Assembly (NCBI RefSeq): GCF_000373185.1
Contig: NZ_KB890649.1
Span: 1-64,000 of the forward strand
Direction: 5' to 3'
From: Segatella paludivivens DSM 17968 = JCM 13650
Lineage (GTDB): Bacteria; Bacteroidota; Bacteroidia; Bacteroidales; Bacteroidaceae
DNA: 64,000 nucleotides
This document shows positions 1-8,292 of this stretch, one piece after another. The notes under the pieces were generated by a model, which was not told the DNA's origin, searched no databases, and saw only the letters and a program-made list of their open reading frames with translations. The position numbers and the translations under genes were made by a program. Within the stretch, counting starts at the first letter, position 1, and each line of letters starts with the position of its first letter.

Positions 1-190
1 CATTACGACGATTGGTTTTATTCAAAGGCTTGGTTGCCTCAAGATGATTATCCAACTCTCCTTCAAGAGCGGCATTAAGAAAATCTTCCAATACACGGTG
101 AAAAGCACCATCTTTACCAAACAAGGCGGTGCCACTCTTAAACTGATCTTTTGCCTGAGATAACATCTCAGAATACTCTTCTTGTGTCAT
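1..190 (-). CDS. IS256 family transposase, N-terminal part only
   Basis: The minus strand reads from an ATG at 190 into an open frame that runs off the left edge (63 codons visible). The visible protein starts MTQEEYSEMLSQAKDQF and contains DGAFHRVLEDFLNAALEGEL, then DNHLE and NRRN. This is the characteristic N-terminus of mutator/IS256-type DDE transposases, in which an ELDxHLG-like motif is followed by an NRRNG-like motif. The catalytic DDE residues lie outside the window, so intactness cannot be judged. It would catalyse cut-and-paste or circle-mediated movement of its own element. Family assignment rests on these motifs alone. Confidence 0.8.
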   Translation of the reverse strand, partial: MTQEEYSEMLSQAKDQFKSGTALFGKDGAFHRVLEDFLNAALEGELDNHLEATKPLNKTNRRN

Positions 191-271
191 TTTGATAACA
201 TTATTATACTGTAAAAACAGCGATTAATACTTTTTATTGTATTAACTCATGACACAGTTGAAATGACATCC
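1..271 (-). mobile_element. IS256-type insertion sequence, 5' end (cut by window edge)
   Basis: The first bases hold the start of an IS256-type transposase gene reading leftward out of the window. Upstream of its start codon, at about 250-271, lies TGACACAGTTGAAATGACAT followed by CC. Read on the minus strand this gives a GG-TGTCA-like end of the kind found as terminal inverted repeats of IS256-family elements, so the element probably ends near 271. The other end and the target duplication cannot be seen, so the exact boundary is inferred. The element lies just downstream of the efflux operon and reads in the same direction. Confidence 0.6.
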
Positions 272-416
272 TCTCTTGTTTTCCTATTTTGTGTGCAAAA
301 TTACATCTATATGTTGAAAAAAAAGTATCTACATGAAATATTTTCCATTTTTTAACGCCCTGTATATGTTGTGATAACACATTGTTTATAGGCTATCTTT
401 AAGGTATTTACGTGTA

Positions 417-596
417 TTATTTTTTCTTTTTTAATATCAAATCTAATGGGCAGAACTTCGTAAACGATGATTGCAATAAATTGATACCAACAAAAAGTGG
501 AAGTAATAACCAAAGTATAGATACAAAATATGCCAGCACGACGCCAACTATAATCATAATTCCGGCTATTCTTCTGATAATATATTCTTTTTCCAT
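417..596 (-). CDS. Small DUF2892-like (YgaP-type) membrane protein
   Basis: This 59-residue ORF starts at ATG 596 and ends at TAA 417-419. It begins MEKEYIIRRIAGIMIIVGVV and continues with a second hydrophobic stretch and the motif GINLLQSSFTKFCPLDLIL. That pattern (RxxG, two short membrane helices, NLLQSxFTxFCPL) is the DUF2892 module known as the membrane part of YgaP-like rhodanese proteins. No rhodanese domain is attached here. It is the last gene of the efflux/thioredoxin operon, 13 bases after the PII-like gene. The conserved Cys49 in FCPL might take part in sulfur or redox chemistry, which is inference. The plus-strand frame over the same DNA is a shadow. Confidence 0.8.
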   Translation of the reverse strand: MEKEYIIRRIAGIMIIVGVVLAYFVSILWLLLPLFVGINLLQSSFTKFCPLDLILKKKK

Positions 597-608
597 AATG
601 ATAGTATT

Positions 609-926
609 TTATAATAATATTGAATTCTTCTCTACATCAATAACAAATGCGTGAGCAGGAAAGCTAAATTCTGAATCCATATTGCATTGGTTAACTTTCT
701 CTATTACAAGTGATGATTCTTCTTCTGTAGTAAAGCAGAAAAACAGAATGGAATTGGTTTTTGCATTACCCGAATTTTCTCCGAACCAATTTAATAGTTG
801 AGAGCTCTTGTTCTTTTTAAATCCGGTTATATCTATTGTGCTAAACCTCTTCACGCCAGCTTGATCAAGTAGCTGGGCTACTTGGTCATGGCTTTCTTTG
901 ATACTTAATATGATTGTCAGTTTCAT
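609..926 (-). CDS. PII-like / DUF3240-like small protein linked to RND pump
   Basis: This 105-residue soluble protein has no signal peptide. It starts MKLTIILSIKESHDQVAQLL and contains GVKRFSTIDITGFKK, then a strand-rich half ending in AFVIDVEKN. The alternation of an opening beta strand, a helix and a flexible GF-type loop resembles the ferredoxin-like fold of PII, CutA and DUF3240 proteins. PII-like proteins in metal and RND efflux loci bind small ligands and regulate the neighbouring transporter. The gene lies 7 bases downstream of the RND permease, so the two are surely co-transcribed. The fold call comes from pattern reading, and the ligand and partner are unknown. Confidence 0.5.
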   Translation of the reverse strand: MKLTIILSIKESHDQVAQLLDQAGVKRFSTIDITGFKKNKSSQLLNWFGENSGNAKTNSILFFCFTTEEESSLVIEKVNQCNMDSEFSFPAHAFVIDVEKNSILL

Positions 927-933
927 AATTCTG

Positions 934-3900
934 TTACTTTACTTTGTTTTTTAGCATTTTAAAGTATAATAGTGGAACTACAATTAAAGTGAGCACTGTT
1001 GATGTGATAGTTCCTCCGATGAGAGATATTGCCAATCCTTGGAAAATAGGATCGAAGAGTATTACAATTGCACCTATCACAACACCTCCAGCTGTGAGTA
1101 GGATAGGGGTGGTTCTTACTGCTCCTGATTCCACAATCGCCTGTTTAAGTGGAATTCCTTCTTTTAATCGTAGGTCGATGAAGTCAATTAGCAGTATAGA
1201 GTTACGCACCATAATACCCGCTAGGGCAATAAAGCCGATCATGGATGGGGCGCTGAAGTATGCTCCCATGATCCAGTGTCCCAAGATAATACCAATTAGA
1301 GATAGCGGTATAGCCGATAATTGTACTAGAGGCGTTATGAAGTTTTGGAACCATGCCACAATCAGTACATAGATAATAATCAATACGAATAGGAATGCGA
1401 CTCCTAAATCGCGGAATACTTCGTAGGTTATCTGCCATTCTCCATCCCATTTCAGCGTGAAGTTATCTTCTTTGCTTGGTTGCTTGTTGTACTCTTCGTT
1501 TAGCTTATAACCTTCTGGCAATTTTACTTTTGATAGATTTTTTGATACATCAGACATTGCATATATTGGACTTTCCAATTTTCCAGCGACATCAGTTGTT
1601 ACATAGACCACTCTTTTCTGATCTTTGCGGTTAATGCTTTTATCTTTTGGTCCTTCAGTTACTTTTACCAAATCTCCAATAGGTATAGCCATGCCTTGCT
1701 TGTTTACAATTTTCATGCTCAGGACATCTTCTATACTAGACTTGTCTTTTTCTGGCATTTGTAATACGATGCCAATTTGATCTACACTAGATGGGCGATG
1801 CAATATACCAATCTGCATACCTGCTAAAGCAGCATTGACGTTTTGTAGCACTTGTGCCTCTGGTATTCCCAGTTTCATCGCTTTGTCTTTATCCACTACG
1901 AATTTATACTCAGTCTGATTATCTTCTACAGTCCAGTCAGCATCTACAACATTGTCTGTTTTTGACAAGATGTCTTTAACCTGACTGGCAACATTGATTT
2001 GTTTCTCATAATCAGGACCATAAATCTCGGCTACGATGGTTGACATAACAGGAGGACCAGGTGGAACTTCAACGACTTTCACATTTGCGTTATATCTTTT
2101 ACCGATAGCCTGCAAGTCTGCACGCATTGATTTTGCAATGTCGTGACTTTGCTCGCTACGTTTTCCCTTGTCAATCAAGTTGACCTGTATGTCAGCTATA
2201 TTATTGCCTGAGCGCAAATCGTAATGGCGTATCAGTCCATTAAAGCTTATAGGTGCTGATGTACCTACATAGGTTTGATAGTTGGTCACCTTGTCGTTTT
2301 TGCTTACATATAGTCCAAGTTCTTTGGCTACCGCAGATGTACGTTCCAAAGTTGTTCCTTCAGGCATGTCAACAACAATCTGGAATTCATTCTTGTTATC
2401 AAATGGTAGCATCTTTACAGGTACTGATTTCGTAAAGAACAGTACGAATGTTGCTAGCAGAATGACGGTTAATGACACCATGAAAGTCCATCTTCTTTTT
2501 CTGCTCTCAAGAAATGGTGTTGTTATTTTAGAATATACTTTATATATAAATGTCTCATGCAATTCGGTAGATGACTTCTCTTCTGCCGCACCGTTGCTCT
2601 TTTTCTCTTTAAATCTTAAGAAGTGATATCCGAAATATGGTGTTAACGTTAATGCAATCAATAGCGAGAATGTCATCGCAATAGCTGCACCGATAGGCAT
2701 CGGACTCATGTATGGCCCCATCATTCCTGATACAAATGCCATTGGCAATACGGCAGCGATAACCGTTAATGTGGCAAGAATAGTAGGGTTGCCGACTTCG
2801 TTGATAGCAAAGAGTGCTGCTTGAAGTGGCGGTAGATTTTTCATCTTAAAATGTCTGTGCATGTTTTCTGCAATGACTATAGAGTCGTCTACTACAATAC
2901 CCGTGACAAAGACAAGGGCGAAAAGCGTAATTCTATTCAGTGTATACCCCAGAAAGTAGTAGGCAAACAGCGTTAGTGCAAATGTGATTGGGACAGACAA
3001 GAATACGACTAGTCCTCCGCGCCATCCCATAGCGAGCATTACAAACAAGGTAACAGCGACAATAGCAATAACCAAGTGCATTAACAGTTCAGATACTTTG
3101 TGAGATGCTGTTTCGCCATAGTTGCGTGTTACATCTACGTGGATGTCATTTGTGATAACATTCTCTTTCAACTGGTTTACCTTGTTAATAACAGTTTCTG
3201 CCAGTTTCATCGCATCTGATCCTTTTTTCTTGGCGATAGATATCGTTATGGCAGAATAATCATCTGGCATATTAGCTTTCTCCTTTGCCTCGGCTGCTCC
3301 ATAACTGAATGAAACATATTGCTTAGGAGTTTCAGGTCCGTCTTCAACGTCTGCAATTTGATAAAGATATACAGGCTGATTGCCATTTGTACCGACAATC
3401 ATATTCTTAACTTCGTCCTTATTAGCAAAGAAGTTTCCTGTTTGAACAGAGTAGGTCTTATCTCCGGTAACGATATTACCGCTTTGCATCTGGACATTGT
3501 TTGCCTGAAGAGATTGTGAAATAGTCCCGAAGTCTACATGACTTTCAGCCATCTTGTCTTTGTCAAGTATCACTCTTACCTGACGGCTTTGCCCCCCAAT
3601 AACTTTTACTTGTGCAACATCCGGTATTTTTTTGACTTCGTTACCTACAACCTCAGATACCTGTCTTAGTTCATATCCGCTCATCTTATTGCTCCATAGC
3701 GTGAATGCCAAAGCTGGAACATCATCAATTGAACGTGTTTTAACGAGAGGTATCGTTGTACCTTGTGGCATGCGGTCCATGTTTTTCATGATCTCGTTGT
3801 ACAATTTTACTAAAGACCGTTCTGAGTCTTCGCCAACGTAGAATTGTACGGTGAGCATACCCATGCCATTCATAGAGGTAGAATATACGTGTTCCACTCC

Positions 3901-4140
3901 CTTGATGTTTGATACAATCTTTTCCATCGGTTGTATCACTCCAGATTCCACTTCTTTCGGTGTAGCGCCTGGGTATCCGATCATAATGTCCGCTGTAGGA
4001 ACTTCTATTTGAGGATCCTCTTCGCGTGGAATATAATATATGCTGAATATGCCTAAAAGCAAAAATGCAAAAACGAGCAATATGCTTAGCTTGGATTTGA
4101 TAAATGCATTGGCTATCTTTCCTGAAATTCCATTTTCCAT
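934..4140 (-). CDS. RND-family efflux permease (inner-membrane pump)
   Basis: This is a 1068-residue inner-membrane proton-driven exporter of the AcrB/HAE1 superfamily and the motor of a tripartite pump. The N-terminal helix (IANAFIKSKLSILLVFAFLL) is followed by the LGIFSIYYIPREEDPQIEVP segment typical of the family. Helix 4 carries GIVVDDSIVIAEN near residues 412-424, with the double aspartate of the proton relay. Helix 10 or 11 carries GIMVRNSILLIDF near residue 975. The Asp-Asp pair argues for a drug or organic-molecule exporter rather than a CusA-type metal pump, though substrate cannot be read from sequence. It sits 10 bases after the adaptor gene and is full length for the family. Confidence 0.93.
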   Translation of the reverse strand: MENGISGKIANAFIKSKLSILLVFAFLLLGIFSIYYIPREEDPQIEVPTADIMIGYPGATPKEVESGVIQPMEKIVSNIKGVEHVYSTSMNGMGMLTVQFYVGEDSERSLVKLYNEIMKNMDRMPQGTTIPLVKTRSIDDVPALAFTLWSNKMSGYELRQVSEVVGNEVKKIPDVAQVKVIGGQSRQVRVILDKDKMAESHVDFGTISQSLQANNVQMQSGNIVTGDKTYSVQTGNFFANKDEVKNMIVGTNGNQPVYLYQIADVEDGPETPKQYVSFSYGAAEAKEKANMPDDYSAITISIAKKKGSDAMKLAETVINKVNQLKENVITNDIHVDVTRNYGETASHKVSELLMHLVIAIVAVTLFVMLAMGWRGGLVVFLSVPITFALTLFAYYFLGYTLNRITLFALVFVTGIVVDDSIVIAENMHRHFKMKNLPPLQAALFAINEVGNPTILATLTVIAAVLPMAFVSGMMGPYMSPMPIGAAIAMTFSLLIALTLTPYFGYHFLRFKEKKSNGAAEEKSSTELHETFIYKVYSKITTPFLESRKRRWTFMVSLTVILLATFVLFFTKSVPVKMLPFDNKNEFQIVVDMPEGTTLERTSAVAKELGLYVSKNDKVTNYQTYVGTSAPISFNGLIRHYDLRSGNNIADIQVNLIDKGKRSEQSHDIAKSMRADLQAIGKRYNANVKVVEVPPGPPVMSTIVAEIYGPDYEKQINVASQVKDILSKTDNVVDADWTVEDNQTEYKFVVDKDKAMKLGIPEAQVLQNVNAALAGMQIGILHRPSSVDQIGIVLQMPEKDKSSIEDVLSMKIVNKQGMAIPIGDLVKVTEGPKDKSINRKDQKRVVYVTTDVAGKLESPIYAMSDVSKNLSKVKLPEGYKLNEEYNKQPSKEDNFTLKWDGEWQITYEVFRDLGVAFLFVLIIIYVLIVAWFQNFITPLVQLSAIPLSLIGIILGHWIMGAYFSAPSMIGFIALAGIMVRNSILLIDFIDLRLKEGIPLKQAIVESGAVRTTPILLTAGGVVIGAIVILFDPIFQGLAISLIGGTITSTVLTLIVVPLLYFKMLKNKVK

Positions 4141-4150
4141 AGCTCGTGTT

Positions 4151-5224
4151 TTAGTTTGTTATGATAATTTTTTGTCCATTGTATAGTTTCACATGAGCGC
4201 TCTCTATCACTCGGTCGGTTTCACTAAGACCAGACAATACGATTACTTGATCTCCTGTTTCCTTGCCGAGACGCACCCAATGCAAAATAGCTTTGTTGTC
4301 TTTACCTGCAACATAAATACCAGTGAGTTGATCTTTTGTTACGATAGATGATTTATTGACAAGTATTTGTGACGTACCTCCAGCTGCTTTCTTATTTTGA
4401 ATATGGATTCCGGCATACATACCAGCACGTAGTTTGGCCTTGTCACTCTGACTGATAGAGATTTTTATCCCATATTGTCCTCCTGTCATTGTTGCAGATG
4501 GACTTAGTTCGCTGACGATACCGTTTATATTGATACTCAAAGATTTGATATCAATCTTTACATGGTCGCCAACATGTATATACGCTACATAGTTTTCAGG
4601 AACAGATGCGGTTACATTCATATCTCCGGATTGTTCTACTGAGAGCAGTGGCATTCCTGGATTGGCAATAGTGCCTTCATCTACCATTTTCTGTGTAACG
4701 ACTCCAGAGAAAGGTGCCCTTATATTGGTATAAGCGAGCATTGATTTCACTTCTGTTAATCCCTGTCTTGCCATTTGCAGACGCGCTTTAGCCGAAGTGT
4801 TTTTTAGTGCAACGTTTTCCAGTTCTTTATCAGAAACACTCTTTTCTTCGTGCAGTACTTTATATCTTTGGTAATCTCGCTGAGCATCTTTTGCGGCAGC
4901 GTTTGCCTCGATAATCATAGCCCTGACCTGAGCTTCTTTAGCTTTTATATCACTACTGTTTATGATTAAAAGAGTCTGACCTTTTTTAACCATGTCACCT
5001 TGCTTCACATAAATCTTATCAATGTATCCCATCACCTTTGTGCTGATTACAGCAGTCTGTTTGGCAGATACCATACCACTGATAAAGATTTCTTCTCTGT
5101 TAGTACTTGTAGGATAATAGGTATTTACTCGTACCGCACTCTCTTCTTTTTCTTTATTTGATTTAGATGAGCATGATGCAAGCACCGCAATTGCTGCTAT
5201 GTATAAAAATGTATGTACTTTCAT
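4151..5224 (-). CDS. RND efflux periplasmic adaptor lipoprotein (HlyD/AcrA type)
   Basis: This 357-residue membrane fusion protein would bridge the RND permease to the TolC channel. The signal peptide ends in a lipobox (VLASC, Cys18), so it should be lipid-anchored. Residues about 55-100 form a biotinyl-lipoyl half (VMGYIDKIYVKQGDMVKKGQ), followed by a helical hairpin at about 95-155 (EAQVRAMIIEANAAAKDAQR) and the second lipoyl half (NIRAPFSGVVTQKMVDEGT). A beta-barrel and a membrane-proximal domain follow, ending GQKIIITN. It lies between tolC and the permease with 10- and 23-base gaps, the usual pump order. Confidence 0.93.
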   Translation of the reverse strand: MKVHTFLYIAAIAVLASCSSKSNKEKEESAVRVNTYYPTSTNREEIFISGMVSAKQTAVISTKVMGYIDKIYVKQGDMVKKGQTLLIINSSDIKAKEAQVRAMIIEANAAAKDAQRDYQRYKVLHEEKSVSDKELENVALKNTSAKARLQMARQGLTEVKSMLAYTNIRAPFSGVVTQKMVDEGTIANPGMPLLSVEQSGDMNVTASVPENYVAYIHVGDHVKIDIKSLSININGIVSELSPSATMTGGQYGIKISISQSDKAKLRAGMYAGIHIQNKKAAGGTSQILVNKSSIVTKDQLTGIYVAGKDNKAILHWVRLGKETGDQVIVLSGLSETDRVIESAHVKLYNGQKIIITN

Positions 5225-5247
5225 TGTTATAACTGATTTGATGTGAA

Positions 5248-6570
5248 TTAATAATTTGATGTAAGTAATTCTGTATAATATTTCGTGATATTATATGACA
5301 TGATTGTCTGGGCTAAAGCAATTCTCTGCTGAGAGAGTTGTGCTTGGGCTGTGAGAACATCTGTGGTGCTGGCAAGTCCCTCTTTATATCTGTTGTTTAA
5401 AATTCTGAGAGCTTCGGTTGCTTGTGCCACACTTGTATCGTGTTTCTTGATTTCAATTTGCAAATCATTCAAATCTCGTCGTGTTTTGTTAAGTTCTAAT
5501 CGGCTTTCATCAATAAATTGATTCAATTCTTTATTTATCTTGCTAGTTGTATAATTAGCAGATTTTATCTTACTATGGTTCTGATTTCCAGAGAATAGGT
5601 TCCATGATAGAGAAATACCAGCCATATAAGAGTTTTTATTAAAGCCAAAAACTTTATTATCATTCAGTTGATAACTACCAAATGCGTTTACTTTAGGTAG
5701 GAGAGCCATCTCTGATGATTTAGCCATCATCTTTGATGCGTTAAGAGCAGTTTTCATTGCCATGATGTCTGATCGTGTTTCAGAAAGCTCTTTGTTTTCA
5801 AATCCGATAATCTCCTGTGTCAGAGAATCAGTAGAATACAGGCTTTGCTTGTCTTGAGGATTTCCAGCGATGAGGTTCAGTCTTTCAGATGCGTTCTCTA
5901 TATTACTTGTTGCCTTAGAGAGTGCGCTTTCTACCGTATTTAATTGCACTTCTGCATTCAGTACATCAGATTTTTGTACTAATCCCTGTTTGTAGAAGTT
6001 GTTAACTGATTGATTAATTTGTTTTATATCAATCAAAGTTCCTTGTAATATCTGTATCAACTGATATGCAAACTGTAGTTGGGTATAGGCTTTCTTAACT
6101 TCAAATGTTATATAATTTTTAGTATATGCCGATTTATATTTGTATACATCTTGCTGAAGTTTTGCGCCTTTGCGTGCATAAATCATATCAAGATTGAATA
6201 TAGGGAGTTTGGCATCGAGAGAAGTTCCGTAGTTATGTGTCGCTCCTGGATTGTTCAATTTTGAAGGTTCGAAATCTTGTGATGTAGCAATACCTTGCTG
6301 CAGTAGGAATCCGAATGCATTCAAGGGATTGTTGGTAACCATAGCTGTATAATTGACAGACAGCTGAGGTAAAAATACAGCGTCTGTTTGATGATAGTTT
6401 GCGTTAGATATCCGGTAATCAAGTTCCGCTATCTGTATGTTGGCGTTATTCTTTGCGGCAATAGCAACAGCGTTTTCCATAGAAATATGATTTTCTGGTT
6501 GTGCGCTCATTGCTATTGAGTTCATAAGAATATACCCGGCTGCAATCAAAAAAAACTTTATTTTATTCAT
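5248..6570 (-). CDS. TolC-family outer membrane efflux protein
   Basis: This 440-residue outer membrane channel is the exit duct of the tripartite pump. An N-terminal signal peptide (MNKIKFFLIAAGYILMNSIA...) is followed by two homologous, mainly alpha-helical halves. The first begins ISMENAVAIAAKNNANIQIA near residue 30. The repeat is seen again near DIMAMKTALNASKMMAKSSE, with PKVNAFGSYQL and the strand motif SLSWNLFSGNQ, and the C-terminal helix carries NNRYKEGLASTTDVLTAQAQ. These are diagnostic of the OEP/TolC family. It is translated 23 bases before the adaptor gene and 36 bases after thioredoxin. Confidence 0.92.
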   Translation of the reverse strand: MNKIKFFLIAAGYILMNSIAMSAQPENHISMENAVAIAAKNNANIQIAELDYRISNANYHQTDAVFLPQLSVNYTAMVTNNPLNAFGFLLQQGIATSQDFEPSKLNNPGATHNYGTSLDAKLPIFNLDMIYARKGAKLQQDVYKYKSAYTKNYITFEVKKAYTQLQFAYQLIQILQGTLIDIKQINQSVNNFYKQGLVQKSDVLNAEVQLNTVESALSKATSNIENASERLNLIAGNPQDKQSLYSTDSLTQEIIGFENKELSETRSDIMAMKTALNASKMMAKSSEMALLPKVNAFGSYQLNDNKVFGFNKNSYMAGISLSWNLFSGNQNHSKIKSANYTTSKINKELNQFIDESRLELNKTRRDLNDLQIEIKKHDTSVAQATEALRILNNRYKEGLASTTDVLTAQAQLSQQRIALAQTIMSYNITKYYTELLTSNY

Positions 6571-6605
6571 CTTTTTTCTTGTATGGGGGTTAAAAAGTAA
6601 TCTTC

Positions 6606-6968
6606 TTATTTAGCGAGTAGAATATCTTTGATAGCTTTCTCAAAGCCACTTTTTGGCATGGCTCCGACAGACATTTGTGGTGCATTGTTCATCGGAATGA
6701 ACAATACTGATGGTATGGATCTTATTCCAAAGACAGCTGCGAGGTCTTCCTCTTGTTCCGTGTCTACCTTATATATGTAGATACTGTCTTTATATTCTTC
6801 AGCCAGTTCTTCCATAATAGGACTTACTGCCTTGCACGGACCGCACCACGTTGCATAAAAATCAATTATTGCTGGTTTGTCACCAAGGTAATCCCATGTT
6901 GCAGGATTATGCTCGAAGTCTGCTACTTTTTTAAGAAACTCCTCTTTAGTCAATTGAATTGCTTTCAT
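6606..6968 (-). CDS. Thioredoxin (WCGPC) within efflux operon
   Basis: This 120-residue cytoplasmic thioredoxin has the active site FYATWCGPCKAVSP (WCGPC at residues 41-45) and the cis-proline loop GIRSIPSVLF (Pro86). There is no signal peptide. It would reduce disulfides using thioredoxin reductase. The placement is notable: it lies between a small DUF2892-like membrane protein and the TolC gene, so it is expressed with an efflux pump. This suggests the pump's regulation or substrate is tied to thiol, sulfur or nitrosative stress, which is inference. It is one of probably several thioredoxins in the genome, so no gene symbol is assigned. Confidence 0.9.
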   Translation of the reverse strand: MKAIQLTKEEFLKKVADFEHNPATWDYLGDKPAIIDFYATWCGPCKAVSPIMEELAEEYKDSIYIYKVDTEQEEDLAAVFGIRSIPSVLFIPMNNAPQMSVGAMPKSGFEKAIKDILLAK

Positions 6969-7020
6969 ATATGCTGTGTTTAAATGTTTATATACTGTTA
7001 TTTATTCTTTAATGATAATG

Positions 7021-7281
7021 CTATTTCTTTGGTTTGTATGGTTTTATAATGTCTTTGTAAACTTGTCTTTTATCGTTTGACAAAGAGCAGCCTCCTGCTC
7101 CGCAACACGATAAATTAAATATCCCTTGGAACATAAGCAATGCACCGAAAAGTGTTATTACATTCTCTTTAGAAGTTATGCCCATTACGCATAGGCCTAT
7201 TCCAAAAATCATTCGAATGATACGTGATATGTTCCAATCAACGAGTATTCTGTTCATCCATTTAAAAGTACTCTCTTTCAT
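7021..7281 (-). CDS. DUF2892-like small membrane protein with CC/C motif
   Basis: This 86-residue protein starts at ATG 7281 (MKESTFKWMNRILVDWNISR). The longer frame to 7356 would begin inside the promoter region and is rejected. Two hydrophobic segments (IIRMIFGIGLCVMGI and VITLFGALLMFQGIFN) are followed by a cysteine cluster, LSCCGAGGCS. The layout resembles DUF2892/YgaP membrane modules, and the cysteine cluster could bind metal or take part in sulfur or redox exchange. It is the first gene of the pump operon, 52 bases ahead of thioredoxin, with a good promoter upstream. A second DUF2892-like gene closes the same operon at 417-596. Confidence 0.7.
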   Translation of the reverse strand: MKESTFKWMNRILVDWNISRIIRMIFGIGLCVMGITSKENVITLFGALLMFQGIFNLSCCGAGGCSLSNDKRQVYKDIIKPYKPKK

Positions 7282-7340
7282 ATTCGTTTTTATTATATTG
7301 TTCGTGATTTCTTTCTGATTATAATTCCTTGAGATATATG

Positions 7341-7403
7341 TTCCTTTGGAAAACAATGCAAATATAAGCTATGTTTTCTATAAAACAAAATTTCCAGAGG
7401 AAA
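7341..7403. promoter_or_regulatory. Paired TTCC-GGAA palindromes flanking the operon promoter
   Basis: Two short palindromes of the same type bracket the promoter: TTCCTTTGGAA at 7341-7351 (around the predicted start of transcription) and TTTCCAGAGGAAA at 7391-7403 (just upstream of the -33 box). Their centres are 51 bases apart, close to five helical turns. This layout would suit a dimeric repressor or redox-sensing regulator acting by occlusion or looping. No regulator gene is adjacent, so its identity is unknown. Confidence 0.4.
7359..7389 (-). promoter_or_regulatory. Promoter of the efflux/thioredoxin operon
   Basis: Minus-strand Bacteroidetes promoter: the -7 box TATATTTG lies at 7359-7366 and the -33 box TTTG at 7386-7389, with a 19-base spacer. 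Transcription would start near 7352-7356, about 70-75 bases before the ATG at 7281. It supports the shorter start chosen for the first gene. Confidence 0.75.
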
Positions 7404-7582
7404 ATATCGTATTTGTATGTAATGTTTTCTGCTTATTTTACAATATTACTTAATTTCAATGCACATAGAACATAAACTATGGTTTTCAATAAAATATTTA
7501 ATTCTTTATCTTTGTGCTATTTTTAATGTAATCTAGCAACGATAATGTAATATTCCATTCTGTAAAATATAACACGTTTTAT

Positions 7583-7613
7583 TTTGCTTTTCCACTCGTT
7601 TGCAGTATCTTTG
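7583..7613 (+). promoter_or_regulatory. Promoter of the lone lipoprotein gene
   Basis: TTTG at 7583-7586 and TATCTTTG at 7606-7613 are separated by 19 bases, a near-perfect Bacteroidetes -33/-7 pair. The start codon of the next gene follows at 7642. Confidence 0.8.
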
Positions 7614-7641
7614 CATAATATAATAATTTAAGGCAAGCAAA

Positions 7642-8214
7642 ATGAAGACATGTTATGTTGCGGCATTGGCATTAGCTATAGCTGTTGTATCTTGCAAGCA
7701 AGACAAACGAACCGGTGATATAATAACTAAAAAACCGGTAGCTGAAGTTCAGAAGACAATTCAAAAAACTGGCGATTATTCTCAGACACGTCAGGTGAAT
7801 TGGCTTGGGAATAATTATTCTATTGTAGTACAACGAATGGCAGAAACATCTTCGACAGTTGTTGATGATGCTTCAGGAAACAAATATTATGATAATAAGA
7901 TTATTGTAAGAATATTGAGAACAGATGGCACCGAATTCTTTAAACGTGAATTTAAAAAGTCAGATTTCTCTTCGTATATTGATAATTCTTATAATGAAAA
8001 AGGTGTGCTTTTGGGTGTAGTCTTTGATAGGGCAGAAGGAGACAATATGTATTTTGCTGCAAGTGTAGGCTCACCGGACAAATTGAGTGATGAGTATATT
8101 CCACTTGAGGTAAAAGTATCAAGAACTGGTAGTGTCTCTATTTTAAAGGATACACAGCAGGATACAGGAAGTCAACAGCAAAAAGGCGATGATGAAGAAA
8201 TGACTGAAGACTAA
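7642..8214 (+). CDS. Lipoprotein of unknown function (DUF4738-like)
   Basis: This 190-residue protein has a lipoprotein signal ending AVVSC (Cys18). The mature part carries WLGNNYSIVVQRMAETSSTV and VVDDASGNKYYDNKIIVRIL, then GTEFFKREFKKSDFSSYI. This resembles the DUF4738 lipoproteins of Bacteroidetes, which are small beta-rich envelope proteins without a known role; that family name is given from memory with moderate trust. The C-terminus is an acidic, Gln-rich tail (QQDTGSQQQKGDDEEMTED) that is probably disordered. It has its own promoter and is followed by a strong hairpin terminator, so it is a single-gene unit. Confidence 0.6.
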   Translation: MKTCYVAALALAIAVVSCKQDKRTGDIITKKPVAEVQKTIQKTGDYSQTRQVNWLGNNYSIVVQRMAETSSTVVDDASGNKYYDNKIIVRILRTDGTEFFKREFKKSDFSSYIDNSYNEKGVLLGVVFDRAEGDNMYFAASVGSPDKLSDEYIPLEVKVSRTGSVSILKDTQQDTGSQQQKGDDEEMTED

Positions 8215-8235
8215 ATGATATTGATTATACAACAT

Positions 8236-8277
8236 AAGAAAAAGAGATTAAGGAAATACCTTAATCTCTTTTTTCTT
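8236..8277. terminator. Bidirectional intrinsic terminator
   Basis: AAGAAAAAGAGATTAAGG at 8236-8253 pairs almost perfectly with CCTTAATCTCTTTTTTCTT at 8259-8277 around a five-base loop. The A-rich left flank and T-rich right flank would stop transcription of the lipoprotein gene from the left and of the SusC/SusD operon from the right. Confidence 0.85.
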
Positions 8278-8292
8278 GTTATTAGGAGTTGA

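Noticed and set aside
412-654. Plus-strand frame of 80 codons
   Set aside because: It is antisense to the 59-residue DUF2892-like gene, whose protein has clear family motifs; the plus frame has no recognisable content or promoter.
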